Below are positions 43,226 to 51,016 of a stretch of 64,000 nt of DNA, piece after piece. Source of the stretch: Flavimaribacter sp039888615 (GTDB taxonomy: Bacteria; Pseudomonadota; Alphaproteobacteria; Rhizobiales; Rhizobiaceae). The first letter of the stretch is position 1; every line of letters begins with the position of its first letter. Position numbers and translations under genes: made by a program. Location of the stretch: the NCBI GenBank assembly GCA_039888615.1, contig JBDQQS010000012.1. The stretch is one strand, 5' to 3'. Below the pieces are notes generated by a model. That model was not told the DNA's origin. It was given only the letters and a program-made list of their open reading frames with translations, and searched no databases.

Positions 43226-44785
43226 TCAAGACGGCGAGGGTTTCTTGTTCGATCCGCCGGCGCGCACGCTGATGGCGAAGGCGATGGCGCAGACCAGGCA
43301 GAAGACGAAAAGGAACCACATGGCGCCGCTGTATCCGGCCATGAAGGCGGTCTTGAAGAGGGGCAGGATCTTGTCTTCCAGACCGGGCGCCAGTTCGCCG
43401 AGCAATTTTTTGACTTGGCTGGGATCGGACAAGACGCTGCGGATCAGATCCTGATCCTTGGCATCCAGCGTGATGTTGAGTTGCGCGAGCGCGGCGTCGA
43501 GGCTGGCCTTGTCGCGCTCCTCGAGAATCAGGCCGCCCACGGCTAGGCCGATGCTGGAGCCGATGTTCCAGACCGTGTAGAGCACGCCGATTGCGAGACC
43601 CGACATAGTCGCCGGCAGGGCCAAGGTTGCGGCGAATGTGGAGGTGGCCTGCATCAGACCCCATCCGAGACCGAACAGGCCGAGGCCGAACAGCACGAAA
43701 AGCGCCGGACTGTCCGGTGTGAAGAAGCTCTGCGCCAGCGCCGCCGCAACGAGAAAAACCAGGCCGGTCATGATGAAGCGGACGGGACCGTTCTTTTCGG
43801 CGAGGTCGCCGATGAGCGGCGGAATGATCACGACGAGCGCCGAGATCGGCAGGAGCATCAGTCCTGCGACATACGGAATCTCGTTGCGCACGACCTGCAG
43901 GTAGAGCGATGGAAGGAAGAAGCCGAGGCCGATGAAGGCGCCAATCGCCAGCGCCATGATGTTGCAGGCGAGAAACAGAGGGATCCCGAATAGCTTGAAG
44001 TCGAGTATGGGCGATTCAGCCTGGTATTCGACGACCACAAACGCGGCGAGAAACACGATTCCGGCCACGATCATGGCGATCGAGGCAGGCGCGTCCCATC
44101 CCCAGTTGTTGCCCTTCATGATGAAAGTGACGATGGCGATCATGCCGGGAGTGAACAGCGCGAGCCCGAGCCAGTCCAGTTTCTCGTCGGTCTGTCGCGG
44201 CGTTTCACGAACGGCGCCCCACGCAATGGCGAATCCGAGGATCACCATGGGCGCGTTGACGTAAAAGGCCCAGCGCCACGAGAGGAATGAAAGGAACAGT
44301 CCACCGAGCACCGGCCCGATCGCCATACCGAAGCCTGTGATGCTCATGAAAACGGCCAGCGCCTTGCTGCGTTCGGATTCCGGAAAATGATGAGTGACGA
44401 GGGCAGCGCCGCAGGTCAGCGTTATGGCGCCGGCAATGCCTTGTGCAAACCGGCAGGCGATCAGCAGGGTGGTGTTCTCGGCCATGCCGGCGATCAGCGA
44501 TGCGACGGTGAAGACGACGGCGCCGGCGTACAGAACCATGCGGCGTCCGTAGATGTCGCCCATCCGTCCGGCCGTGACCATGCAGGTCGTCAGCATCAGG
44601 ATGAAGGCGTTCATCACCCACTGGAGATCGTCGACCGATGCATTGAGGTCGCGCTGAACGCCGGGCAGGATCGTGTTGACGATCGTGAAATCGACAAAGA
44701 CGACAATGCTGAGAATGCTGATGCCGATCAGCGCCCGCCACTTTCCGGTTTGTGACTCCTGCAAGCGCCTCTCCGTCTGTTGCAT
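43226..44785 (-). CDS. MFS multidrug exporter, DHA2 (14-helix) family
   Basis: This is a 519-residue inner-membrane antiporter resembling EmrB/QacA. The N-terminal ALIGISILSIVVFVDFTIVNTILPGVQRDL contains the family motif in helix 1. GRMGDIYGRRMV is motif A, and SITGFGMAIGPVLGGLFLSFLSWRWAFYVNAP is motif C typical of drug:H+ antiporters. Fourteen hydrophobic segments can be drawn. A cytoplasmic insertion of about 60 residues (SLDAALAQLNITLDAKDQDLI) lies before the last helix. No adaptor gene is adjacent, so it probably acts alone. Its divergent upstream gap holds the candidate small RNA. Confidence 0.9.
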   Translation of the reverse strand: MQQTERRLQESQTGKWRALIGISILSIVVFVDFTIVNTILPGVQRDLNASVDDLQWVMNAFILMLTTCMVTAGRMGDIYGRRMVLYAGAVVFTVASLIAGMAENTTLLIACRFAQGIAGAITLTCGAALVTHHFPESERSKALAVFMSITGFGMAIGPVLGGLFLSFLSWRWAFYVNAPMVILGFAIAWGAVRETPRQTDEKLDWLGLALFTPGMIAIVTFIMKGNNWGWDAPASIAMIVAGIVFLAAFVVVEYQAESPILDFKLFGIPLFLACNIMALAIGAFIGLGFFLPSLYLQVVRNEIPYVAGLMLLPISALVVIIPPLIGDLAEKNGPVRFIMTGLVFLVAAALAQSFFTPDSPALFVLFGLGLFGLGWGLMQATSTFAATLALPATMSGLAIGVLYTVWNIGSSIGLAVGGLILEERDKASLDAALAQLNITLDAKDQDLIRSVLSDPSQVKKLLGELAPGLEDKILPLFKTAFMAGYSGAMWFLFVFCLVCAIAFAISVRAGGSNKKPSPS

Positions 44786-44878
44786 CCCGACCGCGTGGTG
44801 CGCGTCAGCCTAACACCTGCCGGTTGTGGAGGCAATTTCGACGTTACTTGCGGATGAAGAAGAAGCATTGGCCGGCTT

Positions 44879-44921
44879 TGTGCGATTTATCACAGAACGA
44901 CGGTCGCTCTTCATTCTATCA
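44879..44921 (+). promoter_or_regulatory. CRP-like site and -10-like element for the candidate sRNA
   Basis: TGTGCGATTTATCACA (44879-44894) fits the CRP-family dyad TGTGA-N6-TCACA with one change. CTATCA at 44916-44921 could be a -10 hexamer. A start at about 44928 would put the dyad centre at -41.5, the class II activator position, and no good -35 is present, which also fits activator dependence. Inference from pattern only. Confidence 0.45.
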
Positions 44922-44927
44922 ATAGGC

Positions 44928-45091
44928 AGACTGCAGTCCTGCCCCGCCCAGGCATGTCGACTGCAGTCATTGCAAGCGCTGTCAGAGAGAGTGGATGGGG
45001 CTCCTCGACAGCGCGGTTGCGCAGGATAAAGGACCTCCCATGACCTGCGGCAACCGGGGACGGCGCAGCCGGTGCGCCGTCCCCCTTTTTT
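44928..45091 (+). ncRNA. Candidate small RNA with anti-Shine-Dalgarno loops
   Basis: No convincing protein gene occupies the 324-bp gap 44786-45109, yet its + strand folds into four successive hairpins. Hairpin A: GACTGCAGTC at 44929-44938 pairs with the same palindrome at 44959-44968 around a 20-base loop. Hairpin B: GCGCTGTC with GACAGCGC (44976-44983, 45007-45014), with CTCCTC at the end of the loop. Hairpin C: GGTTGCGCAGG with CCTGCGGCAACC (45015-45025, 45044-45055, one bulge), with CCTCCC in the loop. Hairpin D is the terminator. B, C and D abut without linkers. CU-rich loops of this kind occur in alphaproteobacterial regulators such as the alpha-r14 and CcsR (cuckoo) RNAs, which target ribosome-binding sites. 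The exact 5' end is a guess. Confidence 0.6.
45056..45091 (+). terminator. Strong intrinsic terminator of the candidate sRNA
   Basis: GGGGACGGCGCA (45056-45067) and TGCGCCGTCCCC (45073-45084) form a perfect 12-bp stem with a five-base loop, followed by C and six Ts. The T run is on the + strand, while both flanking protein genes are on the minus strand. This points to a separate + strand transcript. Confidence 0.92.
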
Positions 45092-45109
45092 AGGCTTTTC
45101 CGGGTCTTC

Positions 45110-45877
45110 TCAATCGTCCTTGATGTTTTTCTCCATGAGACGCTGGAAAAGTCGGGGCGACAGCCGATTGATCATCCAGGACAGCCGCGCGACGCGGCCG
45201 ACGGGAATCATGTCGCGTTCCGCGTCGAGGCCCTTCAGGATTATTTTTGCAGCGTCGTCGGCCGTCATCGTATCGATGCTGTCGGTCGCCGAACCCGGCC
45301 GGGAGACGCCGTCCGTCTGTCTTGCCGGATTGCCTTCGTTGGTGGCGATGAAGGACGGCGCGGCGATTACGGTTCTGACGCCATGGATTTTTTCCTCGGA
45401 CCGCAAAGAGCCGAAAAATCCTTCCAGCGCGTGCTTGCTGGCCGCGTAGGCGGTGCGCCGGGCAAGCGGCGAGAAACCCGCCACGGAAGAAATCGCCAGA
45501 TGCGCGCCTTTCGATTTCCGGATGTCCTCCAGAAAATGCCGGGCAGTCTCGACGGCCGCAAAATAGTTGATTTCGAAGACGCGGCGATGCGCCTCCGGCG
45601 AACTCTCGGCGAATGCCCCGATCAGCGTAACACCCGCATTGTAGACGACCATGTCGATCGAAGGACGTTCGGCGCGGATTGCGTCACAGGTGGCCGCGAG
45701 TCTGTCGCTGTCGGTGATGTCGCATGGCCAGGCCTTTTGCTGCTCGGATTCGCCGATGGCCTCGAGTTCCGGTCCCGGAAGATCGATCAGCGCCGTGTGC
45801 CAGCCGCGCGCCTGCAGCCCGGTCGCCAGCGCGCGGCCGAGCCCGCCTGCGCCGCCGGTGATGACTGCGGTGCGCAT
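45110..45877 (-). CDS. Short-chain dehydrogenase/reductase
   Basis: This 255-residue classical SDR has the cofactor loop TGGAGGLGRALATGL near residue 8, NAGV in the central strand, an active-site serine in AISSVAGFSPLARRTAYAASKHAL, and the YxxxK pair (YAASK). It should oxidise an alcohol or reduce a ketone with NAD(P). An Asp-rich region after strand 2 (LIDLPG) suggests a preference for NAD. The start ATG overlaps the stop of the upstream epimerase-like gene (ATGA), so it is the last gene of a coupled four-gene run. Confidence 0.9.
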   Translation of the reverse strand: MRTAVITGGAGGLGRALATGLQARGWHTALIDLPGPELEAIGESEQQKAWPCDITDSDRLAATCDAIRAERPSIDMVVYNAGVTLIGAFAESSPEAHRRVFEINYFAAVETARHFLEDIRKSKGAHLAISSVAGFSPLARRTAYAASKHALEGFFGSLRSEEKIHGVRTVIAAPSFIATNEGNPARQTDGVSRPGSATDSIDTMTADDAAKIILKGLDAERDMIPVGRVARLSWMINRLSPRLFQRLMEKNIKDD

Positions 45878-46806
45878 CAAAGCCCGGCCGCCTTGCGCCA
45901 GAGTTCGAAGACTTCGGCGCTGGCGAGTTCAGGCGTATAGCCGAAATCGCGCTTCAGGGCGGTGTTGTCGAGAACCGGCCTGAATTGAAGAAAACGTACC
46001 TGCTCCGGACCGTATTGCGACAGTCCGAGAGGTTTGGCGATGGCGAGTGCGCCCTTCAAAGCGGGCGCCGGTATCGACAGCACCGGTTTTTTCAGCATCG
46101 CTGCGATCTCCTTCACCGACAGGGCCCCGTCTCCGGCGACATTGTAGATGCCTTGCGGGCCGTCGGTCGCGGCGCGCAGCAGGATGCGCGCCAGATCCTT
46201 CGTCCAGATGAAGACGAAGGGACTGTCCGATCCCGCAACCGCAAGCAGACGTTTGCGGTGAAACAGCGCCGTGATCTGGTTTTCAAGGCCGGCGCCCAGC
46301 ACGGTTCCCACGCGCAGGATCACCTGTTCGAGTTGCGGCGCGTTGATGCGGGCCTCCGCCAGCACCTCCTCGACCAGCCGCTTGTGCCAGGAATAGGCGA
46401 ATTCCCTGTTGCCGCGCAGCGGATCGAGTTCGGTGAGCGGCACGGGATTGTCGGCGTGATAGCCATAGGCCGCGCCAGACGATGTGACGACGATGCGGCG
46501 CACGCCGTTCGCCAGGCAGGCGTCCAGCACGTTGCGGGTTCCGGTCACATCCACCGCGTAGGCGAAATCGCGCGACATGCCCTTCGGCGGCGTGACGATG
46601 GAGGCGAGATGCACCACCACCTCCGGCTTCGCCCTGGCGATCACCTCGGCCGGGTCCGGGCCGCGCACGTCCATTGTTGCGAAACGCACGTTTTTCGAAA
46701 GCTTCGGAGGTTTGCGAATATCCGTCGCAACGACCAGATCGCCGGTGGGCGTCAGTTGCTTCAGCAGCGCCATGCCGAGATTGCCGGAGGCGCCGGTAAT
46801 CAGCAT
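45877..46806 (-). CDS. NAD-dependent epimerase/dehydratase family protein
   Basis: This is a 309-residue extended SDR. The start MLITGASGNLGMALLKQL carries the GxxGxxG loop. VVHLASIVTPPKG, VVTSSGAAYGYHAD and the catalytic YSWHKRLVEE (YxxxK) follow. C-terminal pieces (GIYNVAGDGALSVKEIAAML) are like those in nucleotide-sugar epimerases and in 3-beta-hydroxysteroid dehydrogenase-type proteins. The substrate is unknown. It starts five bases after the transporter gene upstream and overlaps the SDR gene by one base. Confidence 0.87.
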   Translation of the reverse strand: MLITGASGNLGMALLKQLTPTGDLVVATDIRKPPKLSKNVRFATMDVRGPDPAEVIARAKPEVVVHLASIVTPPKGMSRDFAYAVDVTGTRNVLDACLANGVRRIVVTSSGAAYGYHADNPVPLTELDPLRGNREFAYSWHKRLVEEVLAEARINAPQLEQVILRVGTVLGAGLENQITALFHRKRLLAVAGSDSPFVFIWTKDLARILLRAATDGPQGIYNVAGDGALSVKEIAAMLKKPVLSIPAPALKGALAIAKPLGLSQYGPEQVRFLQFRPVLDNTALKRDFGYTPELASAEVFELWRKAAGL

Positions 46807-46811
46807 GCGTT

Positions 46812-47714
46812 TCAACGCGCGGCCTCTGTCCGGGACATCCAGTGCGCCAGCGCAATGCCCGATATGGCGTGCCAGATACCCCAAAAGGCCGCCACGACGG
46901 CCATGCCGCCAAGGCCGCCGAAGAAGGTGAAGATCAGGACAAGGCCCAGTCCGGAGTTCTGGATGCCGGTCTCGATGGTCACGGCGCGCCGGTCGTACTC
47001 GGACAGGCCGCTCAGGCGCGCCAGCAAGTAACCTCCGCCGAGCGCCAGGGCGTTATGCAGGAAGACGAAGGCGGCGACCATGCCCGCATAGTTCAGGAAG
47101 AATGTCCAGTTGGCGGCGAGCGCGATGACAATGAAGGCGAGGAAGATTGCCATGGAGAGCCATTGCATCGGCTTGCGGATCTTCGCCGATATTTCCGGGC
47201 GCCAGGTGTTCAGCGCGACGCCAAGGCAAAGCGGCAGTATCAGCATAAACGCGACCGTGATCGCCACAGAGACGGGATCGATGAACGTCGTCTCAAGGAT
47301 TTTCCGCGTCGGTTCGTAAAGATTGCCCCAGAGTGCGATATTGGCGGGCGTCAGGGCGATCGCCCCGACCGTGGCGAAGGCCGTCATCGATACGGACAGG
47401 GCCGCGTTGCCGCCGGCGCGATGCGTGATGAAATTGGAGATATTGCCGCCCGGACAGGCGGCGACAAGAATAAGGCCGAGGGCGATCGAAGGGCGCGGCT
47501 GCAGCGCAAGGATCATAAGGAAGGTCAGCACCGGCAGTACGATAAACTGCGAGCACAGGCCGACGACGAGGGCCTTCGGCGCATGCAGCAGACGCCGGAA
47601 ATCGGATAGCCTCAGGTCGAGGGCGATCGAAAACATGACGATCGCCAATATGCCGTTGAGCAACTGCAGGCTGCCCGGGCTGAAATTCAGCGTAATGGCG
47701 TCGATATCGTTCAT
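46812..47714 (-). CDS. Bile acid:sodium symporter (BASS) family transporter
   Basis: This 300-residue inner-membrane protein has nine to ten helices. SIALDLRLSDFRRLLHAPKALVVGLCSQFIVLPVLTF near the N-terminus and AACPGGNISNFITHRAGGNAALSVSMTAF with the sodium-binding crossover region are family marks. ETGIQNSGLGLVLIFTFFGG is the second conserved crossover. Members import bile acids, pantoate, keto acids or other organic anions with sodium. The substrate should be related to the enzymes encoded with it. Its start overlaps the monooxygenase stop by four bases. Confidence 0.9.
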   Translation of the reverse strand: MNDIDAITLNFSPGSLQLLNGILAIVMFSIALDLRLSDFRRLLHAPKALVVGLCSQFIVLPVLTFLMILALQPRPSIALGLILVAACPGGNISNFITHRAGGNAALSVSMTAFATVGAIALTPANIALWGNLYEPTRKILETTFIDPVSVAITVAFMLILPLCLGVALNTWRPEISAKIRKPMQWLSMAIFLAFIVIALAANWTFFLNYAGMVAAFVFLHNALALGGGYLLARLSGLSEYDRRAVTIETGIQNSGLGLVLIFTFFGGLGGMAVVAAFWGIWHAISGIALAHWMSRTEAAR

Positions 47715-49051
47715 GCCTTCCCCCCGGCAAGCGAGGCGATGCGATCGGTGATTGCCTTGCGGTAGGTCGCCTTGTCGACGTAATAGGCCATGCGGGCCAG
47801 CTTGACATAATTCATGCCGCCGGTCAGCCGCTCGAAGCCGCCAGCCTTTTCGTCGTGAATTTTTCGGGCCGCCTCGCTGCCTGATTTCAGGCCCGTGATG
47901 TAACGCGCGACCATCTCAGCCTGTTCATGGCGTCCCTGCCATCCAAGGCCGGACGCCTCGACCATGCCGAGCACGAATAGGTCATCGCGATCCGGATGCA
48001 TACAGTTGAGATAGAGGTGCGGCGCGTCGCCTTGCCAGTTGAGGTATTGACTGTCGATAAAAGGATAGTGCAGCCGGTAGCCGGTGGCGGCCAGCACCAT
48101 GTCGTAGTTCGCCGAGGTTCCGTCCCTGAAATGGACCGTATTGCCTTCGAAACGCTTCACGTCCGGTCGGATCGTGATGTCGCCATGGCCGGCGTGAAAG
48201 AGAATGAGGGAATTGACGACCGGATGCGATTCGTAAAGCGCGTAGTCCGGTTTCGGGAAGCCGTATTTCTGCGGGTCGCCGACAAACCAGCGCAGGATCA
48301 CGCCGTCGATGCGCCGTTTCAGCCACATCGGCAGCTTGATGGCGCCGCCCACGGTGTCGGCCGGTTTGCCGAACACATATTTAGGCACGAAGTAGTAGCC
48401 GCGCCGCATGGAGAGGTCGCAGCTTTTGCCGTGGTGAATGGCGTCGACCGCGATATCGCAGCCGGAATTGCCTGCCCCGATCACCAGCACCCGTTTGTCG
48501 TCAAACTGCTTCGGAGAGCGGTACTGGCTGGAGTGGATCAGTTCGCCGGCGAAGTCGCCATCGAACTCCGGCATGTTGGGTTCGGAAAGCGTGCCATTGG
48601 CGATCAGAACGCCGGCGAAGATTTTCTCCTGTTCGCCGCCGTCCGTGTTGCGCCAGCGCACGCGCCAGCCTTCGCCGCCCTCGCCGACGGGTTCTGTCGA
48701 TAGTACTTCCGTTTTGAAGTGGTAGTGTTTGTTGAGATCGAAATGGCTGGCGAAGTCACGAAAATAGGTTCGCATCTCGCGGTGTGACGGATATTCGGCG
48801 ACCTTGTCCGCCATCGGGAAATCCGTGAACTCTGTCATCCGCTTGGAGGATATGAGATGCGCCGTGTCGTACATGGTCGAGCGCGGGCTCTCGATATCCC
48901 ACAGACCGCCGACATCGTCGTGCAATTCGAAGCCCTCGAAAGGGATTTTCTGTTCGACCAGGGTCTTCGCCATGGCGAGACCCATCGGTCCGGCTCCGAT
49001 CAGCGCCCAGGCGTCCGTCGTCTCGATGTTTTTGTTCGTTTGTTTGGTCAT
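47711..49051 (-). CDS. Flavin-containing monooxygenase (FMO/Baeyer-Villiger type)
   Basis: This is a 446-residue flavoenzyme. The FAD loop is ALIGAGPMGLAMAK at residue 17, the NADPH loop is VLVIGAGNSGCDIAVDA, and the FMO fingerprint FxGxxxHxxxY is present as FAGELIHSSQY. ATGYRLHYPF is the second conserved motif. It should insert oxygen into a ketone or oxygenate N or S atoms. As the first gene of the run it likely acts on the substrate brought in by the BASS carrier. The divergent TetR gene and an operator between them suggest inducible expression. Confidence 0.92.
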   Translation of the reverse strand: MTKQTNKNIETTDAWALIGAGPMGLAMAKTLVEQKIPFEGFELHDDVGGLWDIESPRSTMYDTAHLISSKRMTEFTDFPMADKVAEYPSHREMRTYFRDFASHFDLNKHYHFKTEVLSTEPVGEGGEGWRVRWRNTDGGEQEKIFAGVLIANGTLSEPNMPEFDGDFAGELIHSSQYRSPKQFDDKRVLVIGAGNSGCDIAVDAIHHGKSCDLSMRRGYYFVPKYVFGKPADTVGGAIKLPMWLKRRIDGVILRWFVGDPQKYGFPKPDYALYESHPVVNSLILFHAGHGDITIRPDVKRFEGNTVHFRDGTSANYDMVLAATGYRLHYPFIDSQYLNWQGDAPHLYLNCMHPDRDDLFVLGMVEASGLGWQGRHEQAEMVARYITGLKSGSEAARKIHDEKAGGFERLTGGMNYVKLARMAYYVDKATYRKAITDRIASLAGGKA

Positions 49052-49085
49052 CCGAGTGGAAACTCCTCCATCCCACTCGTATTAA

Positions 49086-49103
49086 TTTGAACGAACGTTA
49101 AAA
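49086..49103. promoter_or_regulatory. Putative TetR operator between FMO and tetR-like genes
   Basis: TTTGAACGAACGTTAAAA is an 18-bp palindrome with arms TTTgAACG and CGTTaAAA, one mismatched pair and a central AA. It sits midway in the 70-bp divergent gap, as expected for an operator of the adjacent TetR-type repressor. Confidence 0.6.
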
Positions 49104-49121
49104 ATAGTGCAAGATATTTTT

Positions 49122-49781
49122 ATGAATGCGGTCAGGACGCAGGAATCACGACGCCAAAGGGCGCCTTCGAAACGCTCGCTCGAAACCCGGGCCCGCGTTC
49201 TCGACGCGGCCGAAAAGCTGTTCGCAGAACGCGGTTTCGACGGGGCGTCGCTGCGCGACATGGCCAAGCTCGCCGGGGTCCACCTCGCCCAGGTCAATTT
49301 TCACGGCGGCGCCAAGGAAGATCTTTTCTTCACGGTCGTCGCGCGGCGCGCAGGCGAACTGTCGCAATTGCGCCTGCAGGCGCTCGAAGATGTAAAGGCG
49401 CGTGGCCGACCAACGGTCAGGAGCGTACTCGAGGCGTTCATCCACCCCTATCTGGACCAGGCGGCGCATGGCGGGCCGCAGTGGCTGGCATACGCCAGGC
49501 TGATCGCCCATGTCTCGACCGACATTCGATGGCGGCATATCAGCGAGGCCTGCTTCGATCCGGTCGCGACCGCCTTTGCTCGCGAAATCGCGATGCTTTA
49601 TCCGGGCAGCGACCACAGGAAAATCGTAGCGGCTCTGGTTTTTTCGGTGTCGGCGATGTTGTCGCTTACGACGGCCCGCTGGCGCATCGACGCGCTCGCC
49701 GGAGCCGAAGCGGACGGCATGTCAATGGAGCGCTGTCTTCTCGACTATTGCGAGGCGGGAATCAGGGCTGCTCTTTCTTAA
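49122..49781 (+). CDS. TetR family regulator
   Basis: This is a 219-residue regulator with the TetR helix-turn-helix LETRARVLDAAEKLFAERGFDGASLRDMAKLAGVHLAQVNFHGGAKEDLF. The C-terminal helical domain, with WLAYARLIAHVSTDIRWRH, resembles CerR-type families (DUF1956-like). It is divergent from the FMO operon and probably represses it. ATG 49122 is chosen over a GTG at 49107, which would sit closer to the putative operator. The last 20 bases overlap the end of the convergent LysR gene. Confidence 0.9.
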   Translation: MNAVRTQESRRQRAPSKRSLETRARVLDAAEKLFAERGFDGASLRDMAKLAGVHLAQVNFHGGAKEDLFFTVVARRAGELSQLRLQALEDVKARGRPTVRSVLEAFIHPYLDQAAHGGPQWLAYARLIAHVSTDIRWRHISEACFDPVATAFAREIAMLYPGSDHRKIVAALVFSVSAMLSLTTARWRIDALAGAEADGMSMERCLLDYCEAGIRAALS

Positions 49782-50688
49782 ACCGGGCGCCGTCGACCTC
49801 GAACAGCAGGGAAGCGGCGAGCATGCGGCGCAGCCATTTCTCGAATACGCGCACCTTTTCGGATTTGCGCCTGTGAAGCCCAGTGACCAACCAGTAGGAA
49901 AAGCCTGTTGGATGGCAATCCGGCAGGGGCGCCACGAGCCGTCCCATCTCGAGCGCATCGAAGGCCAGCGTTTCCCAGGCGAGAAACACGCCCTGGCCGG
50001 CGATGGCGGCGTCCAGGCACAACGACCCGTCGGAAAAGCGGGGGCCGTCGCCCAGCATGGATTGATCATAGCCCTGGGGCGACAGCCAGGTGTTCCACTG
50101 GAACATCTCGCCTTCGTCGCGAATGATCGGAACATGCGCCAGATCCTCGATCCTCTCGATCTTCGCGCCGATCGCCGGGCTGCACACAGGAAAGACCCGG
50201 TGTTCGACCAGCGTTTCGGCCTGCACGTCCGTCCAGCCGCCCTTGCCGACGCGAATACAGACGTCGACGTCCGACAATTCAGGATTGACGAGCGCAATGG
50301 AAGCGTCGACCCGGACGCGGATGTCAGGATGTTCCTTGTAGAAATCCGTCAAGCGCCATACCAGCCACTTGCCGGCGAAGACGGGCGCGACCGATACGGT
50401 CAGCGTGTCGCTGCTTGCCTGTTCGGCAAGGGAAACCGCCGTTGAAAGTTCGGCCATCGCGGCTGTGAGATGGCGCATCACCTCGCGGCCACGCGGCGTC
50501 ACTTCCAGACCTTTCGCCTTTCTGTCGAACAACGTCTGACCAAGTTGAAGCTCTGTCTTCTGCACCTGCTGGCTCACCGCGCCCGGGGTCACGCCGAGTT
50601 CCTCAGCGGCAAGTCGCAAGTTGCCGAGCCGCCCGACAGCCTCGATCGCCCGCAATCCGGAAAGATGGACGCGATTCAGATTCTTCAT
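49762..50688 (-). CDS. LysR family regulator, GcvA-like
   Basis: This is a 308-residue LysR protein. The N-terminal HTH is LSGLRAIEAVGRLGNLRLAAEELGVTPGAVSQQVQKTELQLGQTLFDRKAKGLEVTPRG, typical of the GcvA/TrpI group. A periplasmic-binding-type effector domain follows, with VSVAPVFAGKWLVWRLTDFYKEHPDIRVRV. It is divergent from a small 55-residue gene with a TTGGCCAA palindrome at 50730-50737 in the 72-bp gap, so that gene is the likeliest target. The effector is unknown. Confidence 0.92.
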   Translation of the reverse strand: MKNLNRVHLSGLRAIEAVGRLGNLRLAAEELGVTPGAVSQQVQKTELQLGQTLFDRKAKGLEVTPRGREVMRHLTAAMAELSTAVSLAEQASSDTLTVSVAPVFAGKWLVWRLTDFYKEHPDIRVRVDASIALVNPELSDVDVCIRVGKGGWTDVQAETLVEHRVFPVCSPAIGAKIERIEDLAHVPIIRDEGEMFQWNTWLSPQGYDQSMLGDGPRFSDGSLCLDAAIAGQGVFLAWETLAFDALEMGRLVAPLPDCHPTGFSYWLVTGLHRRKSEKVRVFEKWLRRMLAASLLFEVDGARFKKEQP

Positions 50689-50760
50689 TCAGTTTTTCTA
50701 AAACAGTGACCAGAAAAAGTCGATGGTAATTGGCCAAATCGATCCGATATTGGTTGAGCT

Positions 50761-50928
50761 ATGCTAAACAGTATTCGAAATCTCATCCGACGGCTTATGC
50801 CGGTCCGGCGCGTTTGCAGGGCGCCGGACGTCAGTTGGAGATGCGACCCGCTCTCCCATCCCGATTTGCGCGCCATGTCGGTCCGCGATCTGGGCGACAC
50901 GCCCTTTGATCCAACCCGGTTCTGCTGA
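50761..50928 (+). CDS. Small 55-residue protein resembling DUF1127-type proteins
   Basis: A short frame starts at ATG 50761 and ends at TGA 50926-50928. The N-terminal half is basic (NLIRRLMPVRRVCR). The C-terminal half reads DPLSHPDLRAMSVRDLGDTP and ends FDPTRFC, which resembles the leucine/arginine-rich end of DUF1127-like small proteins of rhizobia (xxMxxRxLxDLPF). The ribosome site is weak (GGTTGAG). It is divergent from a LysR regulator, has a palindrome upstream and a hairpin over its stop, all of which favour a real gene. DUF1127-type proteins have been linked to RNA turnover and phosphate or stress metabolism. Confidence 0.55.
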   Translation: MLNSIRNLIRRLMPVRRVCRAPDVSWRCDPLSHPDLRAMSVRDLGDTPFDPTRFC

Positions 50929-50934
50929 ACCGGG
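50915..50934 (+). terminator. Hairpin over the stop of the 55-residue gene
   Basis: CCCGGTT and AACCGGG pair around CTGCTG, with the TGA stop at the loop edge, then GTGTTTC. The T run is poor, so it may only stabilise the 3' end. The remaining 80 bases before the acyl-CoA ligase gene show nothing else. Confidence 0.4.
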
Positions 50935-51016
50935 GTGTTTCGATTACGGGTGACACGCGACCTGCGTGAAGCTAATCTCCCGGTGAATGCGAAACGGTCA
51001 GCTTTGGGAGGAGTCA

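Noticed and set aside
44826..45029. 67-residue + strand frame in the gap before the SDR gene
   Set aside because: No family pattern or ribosome site, and it crosses the hairpins of the RNA candidate.
45040..45093. A 17-codon frame (MTCGNRG...) after AAAGGACC inside the sRNA candidate
   Set aside because: It runs through the terminator hairpin itself and its composition follows the stem; more likely chance than a leader peptide.
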